A DNA stretch of 64,000 nucleotides from Hyphomicrobium sp. (lineage in GTDB: Bacteria > Pseudomonadota > Alphaproteobacteria > Rhizobiales > Hyphomicrobiaceae): NCBI GenBank assembly GCA_013141015.1, contig JABFRT010000028.1:1-64000 (forward strand), given 5' to 3'. A program made the position numbers and the translations under genes. The stretch's first letter is position 1, and each line of letters opens with the position of its first letter. The notes below the pieces were generated by a model. That model saw only the letters and a program-made list of their open reading frames with translations. It was not told where the DNA came from and made no database searches. This document shows, in pieces, positions 34,562 through 44,991 of this stretch.

Positions 34562-36795
34562 CAGCCGTGTCCCCTTTTCGTTGCCGCAGTGGTGCCTGGG
34601 GCCTCAAGGGCCAGAGCCATTGTTCGTAACCGTACGGCATTGGCCGTTACGATTATCGACGACGTCGACATCGCAATCGCCGCAACCAGCGGCGTTACAT
34701 ACCCAGCCATCGCCAACGGAACGAACGCCAAGTTGTAGAGGATTGCAATGGCAAAGTTCTGCAGCGCCATGCGATGAGAGGCGCGTGCGACCATCAGCGT
34801 CTCAAGAACCGGATGCAGGTGTTCACCCTGGAAAACGGCGTCGGCCGCCGTCTGGCTGATATCGACGGCGGACGCTGGCGACAGGGAGGCGTGGCCAGTT
34901 GCCAACGCCGGCGCGTCGTTCAGACCATCGCCGACCATCAAAGCCAGATGACCCTGCTCTTTCAAGGCCTGGAGGCGGTCGAGCTTGGCATCGGGCCGCG
35001 CGCCGCCCTGCCAGCGCAGGAATCCAGCCGTCCGTGCGGCCTGTTCAACCGCTTCCGGCCTGTCACCCGACAACAACTCAACCGCGTATCCGGCTTTCTG
35101 CAGTTCGGCAACGGCCGCAATTGCGTCAGGACGCAATCGATCCTCAAACAGGAAGCCTATTGGATCTTGGCCCGCCTCAGCGAACCATAGCGACGCGTCC
35201 TGATGGCGATGCTGCGGCACGCCAACCCACTGCGCCGACCCGAGACGTGCTGGCGCGCCGTCCCCGTCCGCGACCAAGCCCGAACCGGCAACCTCGCGCA
35301 CGCCCGCGCGCACTTCCACGCCGAGGCCGCGTTCACGCGCTTCACGCACCAGGGCTTGGGCATACGGATGGCGGCTGGAAACCGCCAGTGCAGCGGCGCT
35401 GGCCAGAACGCTATCGGCAATCGACTGCCCGTCGCTCAAACGTAGTTCACCAACCGTTAGCGTGCCGGTCTTGTCGAATACAATGGTATCGACTTCAGAC
35501 AGGCGTTCCAGGCCGTCGGCGGCTTTGACGATAATGCCACGTCCGAACAGACGGCTGGTGGCCGCGACCTGGACCGCCGGGACGGCCAGCGCCAGCGCGC
35601 ATGGGCAGGTGATGATCAGCACCGCAATCGCATAAGTCAGCGCCTGTTCCCACCCAGCGCCGGCAATCATCCAGCCAACGAACGTCGTCAGGCCGAGAAC
35701 GTGAACGGCTGGCGCATAGAGCCTTGCAGCGCGGTCGGCAAGGCGCACATAGCGGCCACGGCTTTGCTCTCCGGCTAACATCAAGCGGGCAATCTCGGCC
35801 AGCAGCGTATTGTCATCGGTGGAGGTCGCTTCGATGTGCAGCGGCGCCGCGCCGTTGACGGTGCCAGCGTGTACCCGGTCGCCGGTTTGAACAAGCCGTG
35901 GCAGGGTTTCCCCGGTAATCAAGCTCTCGTCGATTTCACTACGCCCTGACGTCACGATGCCGTCTGCTGCGATCCGCTCGCCAGCTGCCGCGATCATGCG
36001 CATACCGGGCACAACCAGACGCGCCGGAATCTGCCGCGCTGCGCCGTCCTCACCGATGATGGTTGCGGTCATCGCTTTGAGACTAAGAAGATTCTCGGCC
36101 GCGCCCCGGCTCTTGGCGCGCATCTGCTCGTCAAGTGTGCGGCCAATGAGCAGGAAAAACACCAGCGTCACAGCTGCATCGAAGTACACCTGATCGGTGC
36201 CCCGCATGGTCTGGAACAGGCTCATCGCGGTTGCCAGGAGAATGCCAAGCGAGATCGGCACGTCCATGTTCAAGCGGCGGCCGCGTAACGCGGCTATGGC
36301 TGAAACAAAGAACGGTTGCGCCGCATAGGCGATGGCCGGCAGCGCAATCAACGCCGAGATCCAATGGAACAGGGTGGCAATCGAGTTGTCCATGTCGGAC
36401 GCGTGTCCCGACCACACCGAAACCGACAGCAACATGATGTTGGCAGCGGCAAAGCCCGCCACGCCCACGCGGGGCAACAGGCTGCTGGTGCGAGTCGAAT
36501 CGCCAAGGCCGTCATCGGCCAGTTCAGCTGAAGTGAAGCCCTCGCGCTTTAGAACGCCGATCAGATCGGTCGTGCTGGTGGACGGTGATTTAAACGTAAC
36601 CAACACACGCCGCGCGCTGAGGTTGGCGCGGGCCGCCCCAACACCCGGTGATGCCTGTAGCGCTTGCTCGATTGTGCGCACACACCCGCCGCACATCATG
36701 TGCGGCACAGCCAGTGTCACGGTCAGCGTCGACGCAACGTCGTTCGCCGCAACCTCAGTGGTTCCGGTCGAGCGCGTGTCTACGACGGTTTCCAT
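34561..36795 (-). CDS. ccoI: copper-exporting P1B ATPase CcoI/FixI
   Basis: A 744-residue P-type ATPase that supplies copper for cbb3 assembly. Order: heavy-metal-associated domain with MCGGCVRTI, membrane helices, phosphatase motif SLITGETLP, membrane metal motif [10 protein letters not shown], phosphorylation site DKTGTLT, and hinge [11 protein letters not shown]. It overlaps ccoH by 16 nt and ccoS by 1 nt, giving tight coupling. Confidence 0.95.
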
Positions 36796-37271
36796 ACCCG
36801 GGCCTTCGATTGGAAGACAACTGCAGCTTCAGGGTTGCGGCTGGCGCGGGCTGAAAGATCTAGGGTCCAAGTGCCATTAGCCAGGCCCGGCACAGCCACC
36901 TCATACCGCCCTGCACCCTTGTCTTCCAGGGTGACGGCGCGATCATAGGCATTCGTGGCCGGGCGGCCAACAGTTGCGGTCAGTGTCATACCCTCGACCG
37001 GTTTACCGTCGCGATCCTTCAGCGTCACGACCAGGGATCCAGCTGTAGCGTCGAAGCTCGCCGCTTGCGACCAGCCAAGCTGCTCTTGCGCGGCGCCATC
37101 GGCAATCCGCCGGTTGTAGGCCAACCCCTTGCGATACGAGTCTTGGGTTTCCAGGCCGCCGAAGGTCGAAACGGCCTGATAGATCATAATGCCATCGACA
37201 GCGGCAATTGTTACAAAAAAGCCAACCATCGCAACCAGCACCTTGCGGCCTGTAATACGGAATTCAGTCAT
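36780..37271 (-). CDS. ccoH: cbb3 oxidase assembly protein CcoH/FixH
   Basis: A 163-residue protein with one N-terminal membrane helix (about 11-32; [20 protein letters not shown]) and a periplasmic FixH domain containing [11 protein letters not shown] and [15 protein letters not shown]. It helps CcoP join the oxidase. The start at 37271 (MTEFRITGR) is chosen because the upstream reading frame is a Lys/Thr-rich shadow of the ccoG tail. It overlaps ccoG by 8 nt. Confidence 0.93.
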
Positions 37272-38883
37272 CTTTTTTGTCCCGGTCTTTCTTGTCCTGG
37301 TCTTTCTTTTCCTGACCATGCTTGTCGTCGTGGTGCCGGTCGTGTTCCGGACCATGGAACGAGGTGTGGCGCGCGCTGTTAACGCCGGATGTCGTATCCG
37401 TCACCGTAATATCAAGCGGCGTCGATGTCCCGTGCAATTTTCCACGTGCATCGCGCGGCAGGGTCACAAATAGTTTCACAGCCCGCACGTCCGCCTGAGG
37501 AATCTCAATGACCGGGTCTGAGCCTTCAAATCCAATCATCGACGTGGCAATGCCTGGGATTCCGGATACCGCAATGCGAACCTTGCGCACGACTTCGGTC
37601 TTATTGGAAATCTTGATCGTGTAGCCATTGCGCAGACCACCGTCGCTCAAGGCCACATACTGCGGGTTGCGGTCAGCCAAGACGCTGATTTCAAGATCGG
37701 CGCGCGTGTACAAAGCCCAGCCCATCAAGCCGCAAACCAGCGCAATCACTGCACTGTAGAGAATTGTGCGCGGGCGCAACAGCTTCAGCCCTTCCCGCGG
37801 CGCCGCTGACGCACTGGCCAGATTGTGCTCGGTCGTGTAGGCGATCAAGCCGCGTGGGCGGCCGACCTTGTCCATGATTTCGTTGCACGCATCAATGCAA
37901 AGCGCACACTGGATACACTCGAGTTGCGATCCGTTGCGGATATCGATCCCCATCGGGCAGACGGCAACGCAGGCTTTGCAATCGACGCAATCACCGCGGC
38001 CTTCCCAACTTTGATTCTTTTTGTGCGGGCCGCGCGGTTCACCGATTGCTTCGCGATAAGACACAAGCAGCGAATTGCGGTCGAGCATGGCCCCTTGAAT
38101 ACGCGGCCAAGGGCACATGTAAATGCACACCTGCTCACGGGCGATGCCGCCGAGCAGGTAGGTCGAGAAAGCAAAAATACCGAGAAACGCGTAGGCAACA
38201 GACGGCGCCGTGCCATTGAACAGCTCAACCGCCAGGGTCGGCGCATCACGGAAGTAGAAGACCAGCGCGCCGCCGGTCGCCAAGCCGATCAGCAGCCAGG
38301 AAAGGTGGGTCGCCGTCTTTTTCCAGATTCTCTCGAAATTCCACGGCCCTGCATCGAGCCGGATGTGGGCGTTGCGGTCGCCCTGCCAAAACCGCTCAAC
38401 GGCGATCATCAGGTCGGTCCACACCGTCTGCGGACAGGCATACCCGCACCAGACACGGCCGGCGACCGACGTCACCAGAAACAGCCCCAGAGCTGAAATC
38501 ACCAGAAGTCCGGTCACATAGTAGAATTCCTGAGCCCAGATTTCGAGCGGCCCAAAATACAGACGCTGGTGGGCGAAGTCGAACAGAATGGCTTGATCCG
38601 GTAAGCCGGGTCCACGGTCCCAGCGGATCCACGGCACCAGATAGTAGACACCAAGTGTGAAAGCCATGATGGCCCACTTGACGTTACGAAACGTGCCTTT
38701 GGCAGCCTTTGGATAAATGTGCTGCCGGCTGGCGTAGGCCATTTTACCAGGGCCTGCGTCAACACCGGGCGTGAGGGACTTCTTGCGCGCAATGGCTTCG
38801 ACATGGTGCTGCGTGACGCCCGGCGCAGCTTCCGAAATGAAGTCGTCGGGCGTCAGCTTCTTGTGGTCTTGCATTACGTTCAT
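37264..38883 (-). CDS. ccoG: cbb3 oxidase accessory protein CcoG/FixG
   Basis: A 539-residue membrane Fe-S protein proposed to reduce copper for cbb3 assembly. Helices and [13 protein letters not shown] come first, then two [4Fe-4S] motifs [20 protein letters not shown] and [12 protein letters not shown], and a C-terminal Ig-like domain. The last about 35 residues are an unusual His/Asp/Lys tail ([15 protein letters not shown] then repeated KKD). The tail could bind metal and is unlike the usual family end. The gene lies 45 nt after ccoP. Confidence 0.95.
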
Positions 38884-38928
38884 CACTCGCAGTCCGAGTT
38901 CAGCAAAACGGTCAAACGATCAAGATCG

Positions 38929-39801
38929 TTACTTTCCGCCGCCGAGCGAATGCACGTAGACAGCCAGCATCTTGACAGATACGGGGTCGAGGCGGGCATC
39001 CCAAGCTGGCATTATGCCGCCACGTCCGGTGCTGATGCTGGTGACAACGTTTTCTTGTCCGTTACCATACAGCCAGATGCCGTCGGTGAGATTGGGAGCG
39101 CCCAGTTCCTGGTTGCCCTTGCCGTCTGCACCGTGACACACCGCACAATTCTCGGCGAACACCGCTGCACCGCGACCGGCCGCCGTCTTATCGGCTTCAA
39201 GCCCCGACAGTGAACGAACGTAGTTTGCAACGTCGCCGATCTTTGCTGCATCGAGTGCACCATCCAAACCGAACCGCGGCATAGCGGAGTCACGCGTTTT
39301 GGCGTGGCCTGAACGAATGCCGTAGCTGATGGTCTGCTGGATGTTGTCGAGCTGTCCGCCCCAGATCCAATCGTCGTCGTTCAGGTTGGGATAACCGACC
39401 CCGCCCTGAGCGCCACGACCGTGGCATGCCGCGCAGTTTTCACCGAACGTCGCCTGCCCGCCCGCAAGGGCGAACTGAAGCAACTCGGGGTTCTTGCCGA
39501 CATCGGCCAGCGGCGTCTGAGACAACGCTACCCGGTATTTGTCTTGAGCTGCCTTTGCGTCGGCAACTTCCTGAGTCACCGCCGCGCGCTGGCTGTAGTT
39601 CCAGTAGCCCTTGGTGTAATCGCTCATCGTCGGCCAGGCCGGATAAACCGCCCAATAGCCGATCGACCAGACAATACAGGCATACAAGACATACAGCCAC
39701 CACTTGGGCAGTGGCTTGTTCAGTTCGCGCAGATCACCGTCCCAAACGTGGCCGGTAGTCTCTGTGCCGGTGACTTCATCAAAATGTTTATCAGAGGCCA
39801 T
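38929..39801 (-). CDS. ccoP: cbb3 oxidase diheme subunit III CcoP
   Basis: A 290-residue subunit. An N-terminal cytosolic part precedes a membrane anchor (WWLYVLYACIVWSIGYW, about 35-51), then two cytochrome c domains with CAACHGRGAQGG and CAVCHGADGKGN and axial Met in the SAMPRFG and GGIMPAW regions. It takes electrons from soluble cytochrome c and hands them to CcoO. It sits 9 nt after ccoQ. Confidence 0.96.
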   Translation of the reverse strand: MASDKHFDEVTGTETTGHVWDGDLRELNKPLPKWWLYVLYACIVWSIGYWAVYPAWPTMSDYTKGYWNYSQRAAVTQEVADAKAAQDKYRVALSQTPLADVGKNPELLQFALAGGQATFGENCAACHGRGAQGGVGYPNLNDDDWIWGGQLDNIQQTISYGIRSGHAKTRDSAMPRFGLDGALDAAKIGDVANYVRSLSGLEADKTAAGRGAAVFAENCAVCHGADGKGNQELGAPNLTDGIWLYGNGQENVVTSISTGRGGIMPAWDARLDPVSVKMLAVYVHSLGGGK

Positions 39802-39810
39802 GTGGTCACT

Positions 39811-39978
39811 CTACCGCTTCTGCTGAGGGTTGACGGTCTCGAGCGGCAGCCGTGCTGCGCGCTCGAACGAAGCCTTGTTGGACGGGCGAAACACGTAGAT
39901 CGCCACGCCCGCTATGACGCAAAGGAACAAACCTGACGCCACGAGTTGAGACAGTGCTTGAGCGTATTCATATGTCAT
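39811..39978 (-). CDS. ccoQ: cbb3 oxidase small subunit CcoQ
   Basis: A 55-residue protein: MTYEYAQALSQLVASG, one membrane helix, and then the family motif VFRPSNKASFERAARLPL. It lies between ccoO and ccoP with gaps of 14 and 9 nt. AGGAGG stands 10 nt before the ATG. It stabilises the oxidase complex in relatives. Confidence 0.93.
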   Translation of the reverse strand: MTYEYAQALSQLVASGLFLCVIAGVAIYVFRPSNKASFERAARLPLETVNPQQKR

Positions 39979-39992
39979 GACACACCGCCTCC

Positions 39993-40727
39993 TCAGCGCA
40001 GGTTAGGACCACTGGCGTCGTACTTCGTAAAGTCGACCAGCGTACCGAGCATTTGCAGATAAGCGACCACCGCATCGAGTTCGGTTGGACCTGCGCCCGC
40101 CGCGGTGTTGCCGTCGAACTTACGCACCTGCGCTTTTGGATAACGTGCAAGCACAGCCTTCGCACCCTTACTGTCGGGGGCAACCTGAGCTTCCAAATCA
40201 GCCTTGGCGTTGGCGATCATCTCGTCGGAGTACGGAACGCCCGTCATCCGCAGGGCCGACAACCGGTCTGCAATGTCAGCGTAATCCAACGGACGCTGCG
40301 CCAGCCACGGATAGCTTGGCATGATCGACGCAGGCACAACCGCACGCGGGTTGTTCATGTGATCGACATGCCAGCCGTCCGAGAACTTGCCGCCGACGCG
40401 CGCGAGATCTGGTCCCGTGCGCTTCGAACTCCATTGGAACGGATGGTCGTACATGCTTTCAGCAGCGAGGCTGTAATGACCATAGCGTTCGACCTCGTCG
40501 CGGAGCGAGCGGATCATCTGGCTATGGCAGTTGTAGCATCCTTCCCGGATGTAGATATCGCGGCCTGCCTGCTCGAGAGGTGAGTACGGGCGCATGCCCT
40601 GCACCTTTTCAATCGTCGACTCGAGCATGAACAAAGGCGCGATTTCCACGATGCCGCCGATCGAAACAACGATCAGGGCAGCGAGCAGAAGGATGAGAGA
40701 GTTTTTTTCAAAGATTGCGTGATTCAC
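39993..40727 (-). CDS. ccoO: cbb3 oxidase monoheme subunit II CcoO
   Basis: A 244-residue membrane-anchored cytochrome c. An anchor helix ([19 protein letters not shown]) is followed by the family motif [15 protein letters not shown] (heme attachment), [17 protein letters not shown] and the axial Met region PSYPWL. It relays electrons from CcoP to CcoN. It follows ccoN by 17 nt. Confidence 0.96.
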   Translation of the reverse strand: MNHAIFEKNSLILLLAALIVVSIGGIVEIAPLFMLESTIEKVQGMRPYSPLEQAGRDIYIREGCYNCHSQMIRSLRDEVERYGHYSLAAESMYDHPFQWSSKRTGPDLARVGGKFSDGWHVDHMNNPRAVVPASIMPSYPWLAQRPLDYADIADRLSALRMTGVPYSDEMIANAKADLEAQVAPDSKGAKAVLARYPKAQVRKFDGNTAAGAGPTELDAVVAYLQMLGTLVDFTKYDASGPNLR

Positions 40728-40744
40728 GTTTTTCTCTCCTCATC

Positions 40745-42409
40745 TCACTGTGCTGGGACGGCAACGACGCCGGGCCGCAATTCTGGTGCTGCTGCTGAAC
40801 GGGGCTGGTCTTTGATATCGACCGGCTCGTCGCCGCGAATAGTGCGCCAGACGTTGATGGCCATGAGCAGCGATCCCGCAAGGAACAGCAGACCGCCGGT
40901 TGCGCGGATGATGTAAGGCCAGTGCTTGGCTTCGACAGTCTCAATGAACGAGTATTTGAGGAAGCCGAGGCTGTCGTAAGCACGCCACATCAGACCTTCG
41001 GTGATCCCAGCCACCCACATCGAGGTGATGTAGAGAACGAGGCCGATGGTCGCCAGCCAGAAGTGCCATTCCACCATGCGCATGGAGTACAGGCCTTCAC
41101 GCTTCCACAGCCAAGGAACAAGGCAGTAGATGGCGCCGAAGGAGACCATGCCGACCCAGCCGAGCGCACCAGAGTGCACGTGACCGACCGTCCATTCCGT
41201 GTAGTGCGACAGTGAGTTGACCGCCTTGATCGACATGAGCGGACCTTCAAAGGTCGACATGCCGTAGAACGCGACCGACACGACAAGCAGACGGACAACA
41301 GCGTCCGTGCGCAGCCGGTCCCAGGCGCCCGAAAGCGTCATGAGGCCGTTGATCATTCCACCCCACGACGGCATCCACAGCATGATCGAGAAGGTCATAC
41401 CGAGGGTCTGCGCCCAATCGGGAAGTGCGGTGTAGTGAAGATGGTGCGGACCGGCCCAGATGTAGAGGAAGATCAGCGACCAGAAGTGAACAATCGACAA
41501 GCGGTACGAATAGATCGGGCGTTCGACGCGCTTGGGGATGAAGTAGTACATGATGCCAAGGAAGCCGGCGGTCAGGAAGAAACCGACCGCGTTATGGCCG
41601 TACCACCATTGCGTCATTGCACCTTGCACACCGGCAAACAGTGCGTAGCTCTGGCTGCCGAGCAACGAGACCGGAACCGTCAGGTTGTTGACCAGATGAA
41701 GCATCGCGACCGTAACGATGAACGCCAGGAAGAACCAATTGGCCACATAGATATGCGGCTCTTCGCGCTTCCACAGCGTGACCAGGAACACCAAGAGGTA
41801 GGCGACCCAGACCACCGTCAGATACAAGTCAACGTACCATTCCGGTTCCGCGTATTCCTTGCCCTGCGTGACGCCAAGCACGTAGCTCGATGCGGCAAGC
41901 ACAATGAACAGCTGATAGCCCCAAACGATGAACCACGGGGACCACTTACCGGCAAGGCGGGCGCGCGAAGTGCGTTGCACGATATACAGCGACGTCGCCA
42001 GCAGCACGTTGCCGCCGAAAGCGAAAATCACTGCCGACGTATGCAACGGACGAAGCCGTCCGAAACTTGTCCAGGGCAGATCGAAGTTCAACACCGGGAA
42101 CGCGAGTTGCCAAGCGATCAGATCGCCTGCGAGGAAGCCGACGACGCCCCACATCACCGCGGCAAGCGTTGCCAAACGGATCGGTCCGTCGAAGTACCCT
42201 TCAGCTCTGTCCGCAACCCGGTTTGTGGGATGCGTGATGATGTAGATGAGCGCGAGTGCGGCCGCGACCGCAATCAAGCCACCATGAATTTGTATGGGAA
42301 GATCCTTACCGGCAGTCGCAAAGAGCGCACCGATTGCCGCGAACAGCAACGCACTCCCGATTGCCAAGAAATCACCAACCCTTGACCGTTCTATTGCCGT
42401 ATCCGACAC
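40745..42409 (-). CDS. ccoN: cbb3 oxidase catalytic subunit CcoN
   Basis: A 554-residue C-type heme-copper oxidase core, high oxygen affinity. Key motifs: low-spin heme His in [12 protein letters not shown], Cu-B His in [15 protein letters not shown], the His-His pair in [14 protein letters not shown], and heme ligands in [14 protein letters not shown]. The GTG at 42409 is chosen as start because AGGGGGG stands just upstream; the longer ATG-led frame would run across the FNR box. The FNR box is 83 nt upstream, so low-oxygen induction by FNR/FixK is expected. Confidence 0.96.
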   Translation of the reverse strand: MSDTAIERSRVGDFLAIGSALLFAAIGALFATAGKDLPIQIHGGLIAVAAALALIYIITHPTNRVADRAEGYFDGPIRLATLAAVMWGVVGFLAGDLIAWQLAFPVLNFDLPWTSFGRLRPLHTSAVIFAFGGNVLLATSLYIVQRTSRARLAGKWSPWFIVWGYQLFIVLAASSYVLGVTQGKEYAEPEWYVDLYLTVVWVAYLLVFLVTLWKREEPHIYVANWFFLAFIVTVAMLHLVNNLTVPVSLLGSQSYALFAGVQGAMTQWWYGHNAVGFFLTAGFLGIMYYFIPKRVERPIYSYRLSIVHFWSLIFLYIWAGPHHLHYTALPDWAQTLGMTFSIMLWMPSWGGMINGLMTLSGAWDRLRTDAVVRLLVVSVAFYGMSTFEGPLMSIKAVNSLSHYTEWTVGHVHSGALGWVGMVSFGAIYCLVPWLWKREGLYSMRMVEWHFWLATIGLVLYITSMWVAGITEGLMWRAYDSLGFLKYSFIETVEAKHWPYIIRATGGLLFLAGSLLMAINVWRTIRGDEPVDIKDQPRSAAAPELRPGVVAVPAQ

Positions 42410-42491
42410 GACGCCCCCCTGATTGAAAAATCCGAAGTTCAGGCCCAATTTGGCCCCTACTGATCCATTCGATACTAACAGAAACGCGACC

Positions 42492-42505
42492 TTGATATGA
42501 ATCAA
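42492..42505. promoter_or_regulatory. FNR/FixK box between ccoN and hemerythrin gene
   Basis: TTGATATGAATCAA fits the consensus exactly, with the dyad extending to CCTTGAT..ATCAAGG. It is 83 nt from the ccoN start and 75 nt from the hemerythrin start, so it may drive both divergent genes. Confidence 0.9.
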
Positions 42506-42579
42506 GGCGCATTCCAATCCCCCATGTTGACATCGTCGCACCCAAGCCGCCGGCTGATCCTGGCGCGGGAGGAGATTGA

Positions 42580-43260
42580 ATGGCCACCGAACCGACAGAG
42601 CGCACGTCCGCAACCGCCCCAAAACCGGCTCCGGCAGAGTTACGCGCCGAAGCCGGCTCGACGTGTCAGGCTCCAGATCCTCTGGGCATTCTGAGGGAAG
42701 AGCATGCCCTCCAGAACGAACTGTGCGACCTGCTCGAAGCGATCGCAGATGGCTTGCCGCACCAGTTCGACCGGTCGCTTGCGTCGGTCGCGGTTTCCAT
42801 TCTCGAAACGGGCGTCCCAGGCCACATGCGACTAGAGGAGGAGGCGCTATTTCCGCTTCTCCGCCGCCGCGTGCCGGAAAACCACGCCCTGCATTCCGCG
42901 CTCGCCTGCCTCGAAGACGAGCATGATCGCGATGGCGCGTCGCTCGTTGAAATCATTGAAGCGTTGCGCTCGGCGATCGCATCAGGGGGCGTGCCCAATC
43001 CAGACATGCTTGGCTACATGCTGCGCGGCTTTTTTGACAGCCAGCGCCGCCATATTGCCTGGGAAGAGGCGGTGGTTCTGCCGACAGCCGATACCGTACT
43101 GACCGCCAACGACCTTGGCGAATTGCAAGATTGGGTGATGCAGAGCGGCCATCCGCGCTGCTGCCGCCAGTCCATTGTCACGCTGCGCAAGGCTCGCGAA
43201 GGCGCTGATTTGTGCCGGGACTGTGCTGTGGCCCGGCCATCGGCCACGAAACCGCAGTAG
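42580..43260 (+). CDS. hemerythrin HHE-domain protein with Cys-rich tail
   Basis: A 226-residue soluble protein. A disordered N-terminus (to about 30) precedes a four-helix HHE domain whose metal ligands can be traced in [34 protein letters not shown] and [13 protein letters not shown]. The last 35 residues contain four Cys (HPRCCRQS and LCRDCAV), which could hold a metal or redox site. A strong GGGAGGAG site precedes the ATG. It shares a perfect FNR box with ccoNOQP. The role may be O2, NO or iron sensing/handling. Confidence 0.85.
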   Translation: MATEPTERTSATAPKPAPAELRAEAGSTCQAPDPLGILREEHALQNELCDLLEAIADGLPHQFDRSLASVAVSILETGVPGHMRLEEEALFPLLRRRVPENHALHSALACLEDEHDRDGASLVEIIEALRSAIASGGVPNPDMLGYMLRGFFDSQRRHIAWEEAVVLPTADTVLTANDLGELQDWVMQSGHPRCCRQSIVTLRKAREGADLCRDCAVARPSATKPQ

Positions 43261-43288
43261 TGCTTGGCCCGCCGCCGCTTAAATCCGT

Positions 43289-44008
43289 TTAGCCGTCCGC
43301 GCGCTCGGAAATCGCCTGCAGGCGCAGCGGATCAATCACCGCAATGGTCCGGCTGCCTTCAAGGTGAATAATCTTGTCCACCTTAAGCCGCGTGAACTGG
43401 CGGCTGACCGTTTCAATCGTCAGCCCCAGAAAATCGGCGATCTCAGCACGCGCAAGCGGCAATTCAAAGCGCATCGGCGCATTGCCAAGCACCTTACAGC
43501 CGATGCTTTGCATGCGGCGCGCCACCATCAGCAGGAAACTGGCAACTTTCTCTTCCGCACTTTTGCGGCCGAGCAGCAGCATCCATTCCTGTGCGGCATC
43601 AAGTTCGTCGAGGGTGTGCTCGAACAGCCGGTGTTCAAAGTCGTGATATTCTTTAGCGAGGCGCTCGAACTGGACCTTTTCGAAGGTACACAATTGCACA
43701 TCCGTCACCGCCTCGGCGTGATAGGGGCTGAACGCGCGGAACGGACGGCCAAGAAAATCTGACGCGAACTGCAGCCCGACGATTTGCTGCCGCCCGTCGC
43801 CGAGTGACTTGGTCAACTTGACGACGCCGGTGACGATATTGGCAAAATACCCAGGCTCTTCGTTGTCGCGCAGAATGATCTGCCCCGGCGGCAGCGTCTT
43901 GTAGTGGGCAATCGCGCTCAGCCGCTCGATTTCTGGACGGGTCAGCGCCCCGCACACAGCCCGATGACGGACCGCACAGCTATCACAACGTAGTGGATGT
44001 TCGCCCAT
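43289..44008 (-). CDS. FNR-type transcription regulator (FnrN/AadR-like)
   Basis: A 239-residue regulator with all parts of an oxygen-sensing FNR. The Cys cluster is C8-X2-C11-X7-C19, and the fourth Cys is in VQLCTF. A cNMP-like roll and dimer helix follow, then a helix-turn-helix with recognition helix TIETVSRQFTRLK, whose E..SR residues read TTGAT half-sites. It is the likely regulator of the boxes at 7820, 32684 and 42492. It is convergent with the hemerythrin gene (28 nt). No perfect box was found in its own upstream region. Confidence 0.93.
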   Translation of the reverse strand: MGEHPLRCDSCAVRHRAVCGALTRPEIERLSAIAHYKTLPPGQIILRDNEEPGYFANIVTGVVKLTKSLGDGRQQIVGLQFASDFLGRPFRAFSPYHAEAVTDVQLCTFEKVQFERLAKEYHDFEHRLFEHTLDELDAAQEWMLLLGRKSAEEKVASFLLMVARRMQSIGCKVLGNAPMRFELPLARAEIADFLGLTIETVSRQFTRLKVDKIIHLEGSRTIAVIDPLRLQAISERADG

Positions 44009-44277
44009 GGCAGCCTTTAAATTTCCCGCTGCTGTTCACACGTTCTCTAATAGATGTTCAATGCAATACGATGATACGTCTCTCGCTCAAACACTGAGGC
44101 TGCGCAATAACGGATTGCGTGTTCCTTAGTCACATAGGGTTCTTACCCAGCCGCAAAGATCCTCCTGTGTCAATTGGACCTCGCCCCGGCGATAGCACAC
44201 CGAGCATAACATGCCTGACAGCACTCGCCGCCGAATTTGGTGTTTTTGGCAATTTCCGGTCAACGAAAGGGCGCCAC

Positions 44278-44475
44278 TTGACGAAGAACCTTGCCAACTG
44301 GGACCGCATTTTACGCATTGTCGCCGGGCTCATCCTGCTCGGCTGGCCTCTGGCTTGGTACGGGCCTGAAAACATCACACCTTGGGGCTATATCGGCCTG
44401 ATCCCGTTCGTCACCGGTCTGCTCGGCACGTGCCCGCTTTACCGGGTTTTCGGCTGGTCAACGAAACAGAGTTAA
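44278..44475 (+). CDS. DUF2892 small membrane protein
   Basis: A 65-residue protein: LTKNLANWDRILRIVAGLI, then two helices, GLLGTCPLYRVFG near the end. This matches DUF2892 (YgaP-type inner-membrane domain). A TTG at 44278 is taken as start because family members begin at this point; an ATG 53 codons upstream gives an unlikely extension. Family members are often near rhodanese or FNR genes; the function is unknown. Confidence 0.7.
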   Translation: MTKNLANWDRILRIVAGLILLGWPLAWYGPENITPWGYIGLIPFVTGLLGTCPLYRVFGWSTKQS

Positions 44476-44619
44476 CCCCGGATCTGCCAAAAAGCGCCGC
44501 AGTGTTTGGTTGTTTGCGGTCCGCGGAGCGCCGGGCGCCAATCCGGCCGTGATGGCGGCGCCGGACCCAGGCGCCAAATCTCACGCATTCCGTATGGCCG
44601 CCAAAAGCGAATGTGGAAA

Positions 44620-44695
44620 TGGTGGGTGATCACAGGCTCGAACTGTGGACCCGGTGATTAAGAGTCACCTGCTCTACCAACTGAGCTAATCACCC
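44620..44695 (-). tRNA. tRNA-Lys (anticodon CTT)
   Basis: A complete cloverleaf can be folded by eye: acceptor GGGTGAT/ATCACCC, D-arm GCTC..GAGC, anticodon stem GGTGA/TCACC with loop CTCTTAA (anticodon CTT), T-arm CACAG-TTCGAGC-CTGTG. The 3' ACCA is encoded. It lies alone between the DUF2892 gene and mreB. Confidence 0.95.
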
Positions 44696-44991
44696 GTCAC
44701 TTCATGGACTTGAGGCACAAGAGCCTCGAGACCTCTGATACGTCGCGTCGCGCATTCGGCGGTCTTAAATGCTCAAACAGAGCCGCACCGATGGCAAAGG
44801 GGGCCCAAACCGGCCCCCAATGCAGGTCGTCTAGCACCCTCAAACGGGGCTGTCTAGTCCAACAGTCGCGACTATGAACAGGCATACGGCGCGGCAAAAA
44901 CACAAGTCATGTTAACCCCCAGCAGGATTGTGCGCTTCTACTTGGCCAGGGAAAGCACCGCCGCAGCCAGCCCCCGCTGTTAATCAGCAGC

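Noticed and set aside
38911-38931. FNR-like TTGATCGTTTGACC between ccoP and ccoG.
   Set aside because: Only one half-site fits; the second half has three mismatches. The AACGAT/ATCGTT dyad there overlaps the ccoP stop.
42410-42622. N-terminal extension of CcoN by 71 codons.
   Set aside because: It would translate through the FNR box and promoter; AGGGGGG before the GTG at 42409 gives the proper start.
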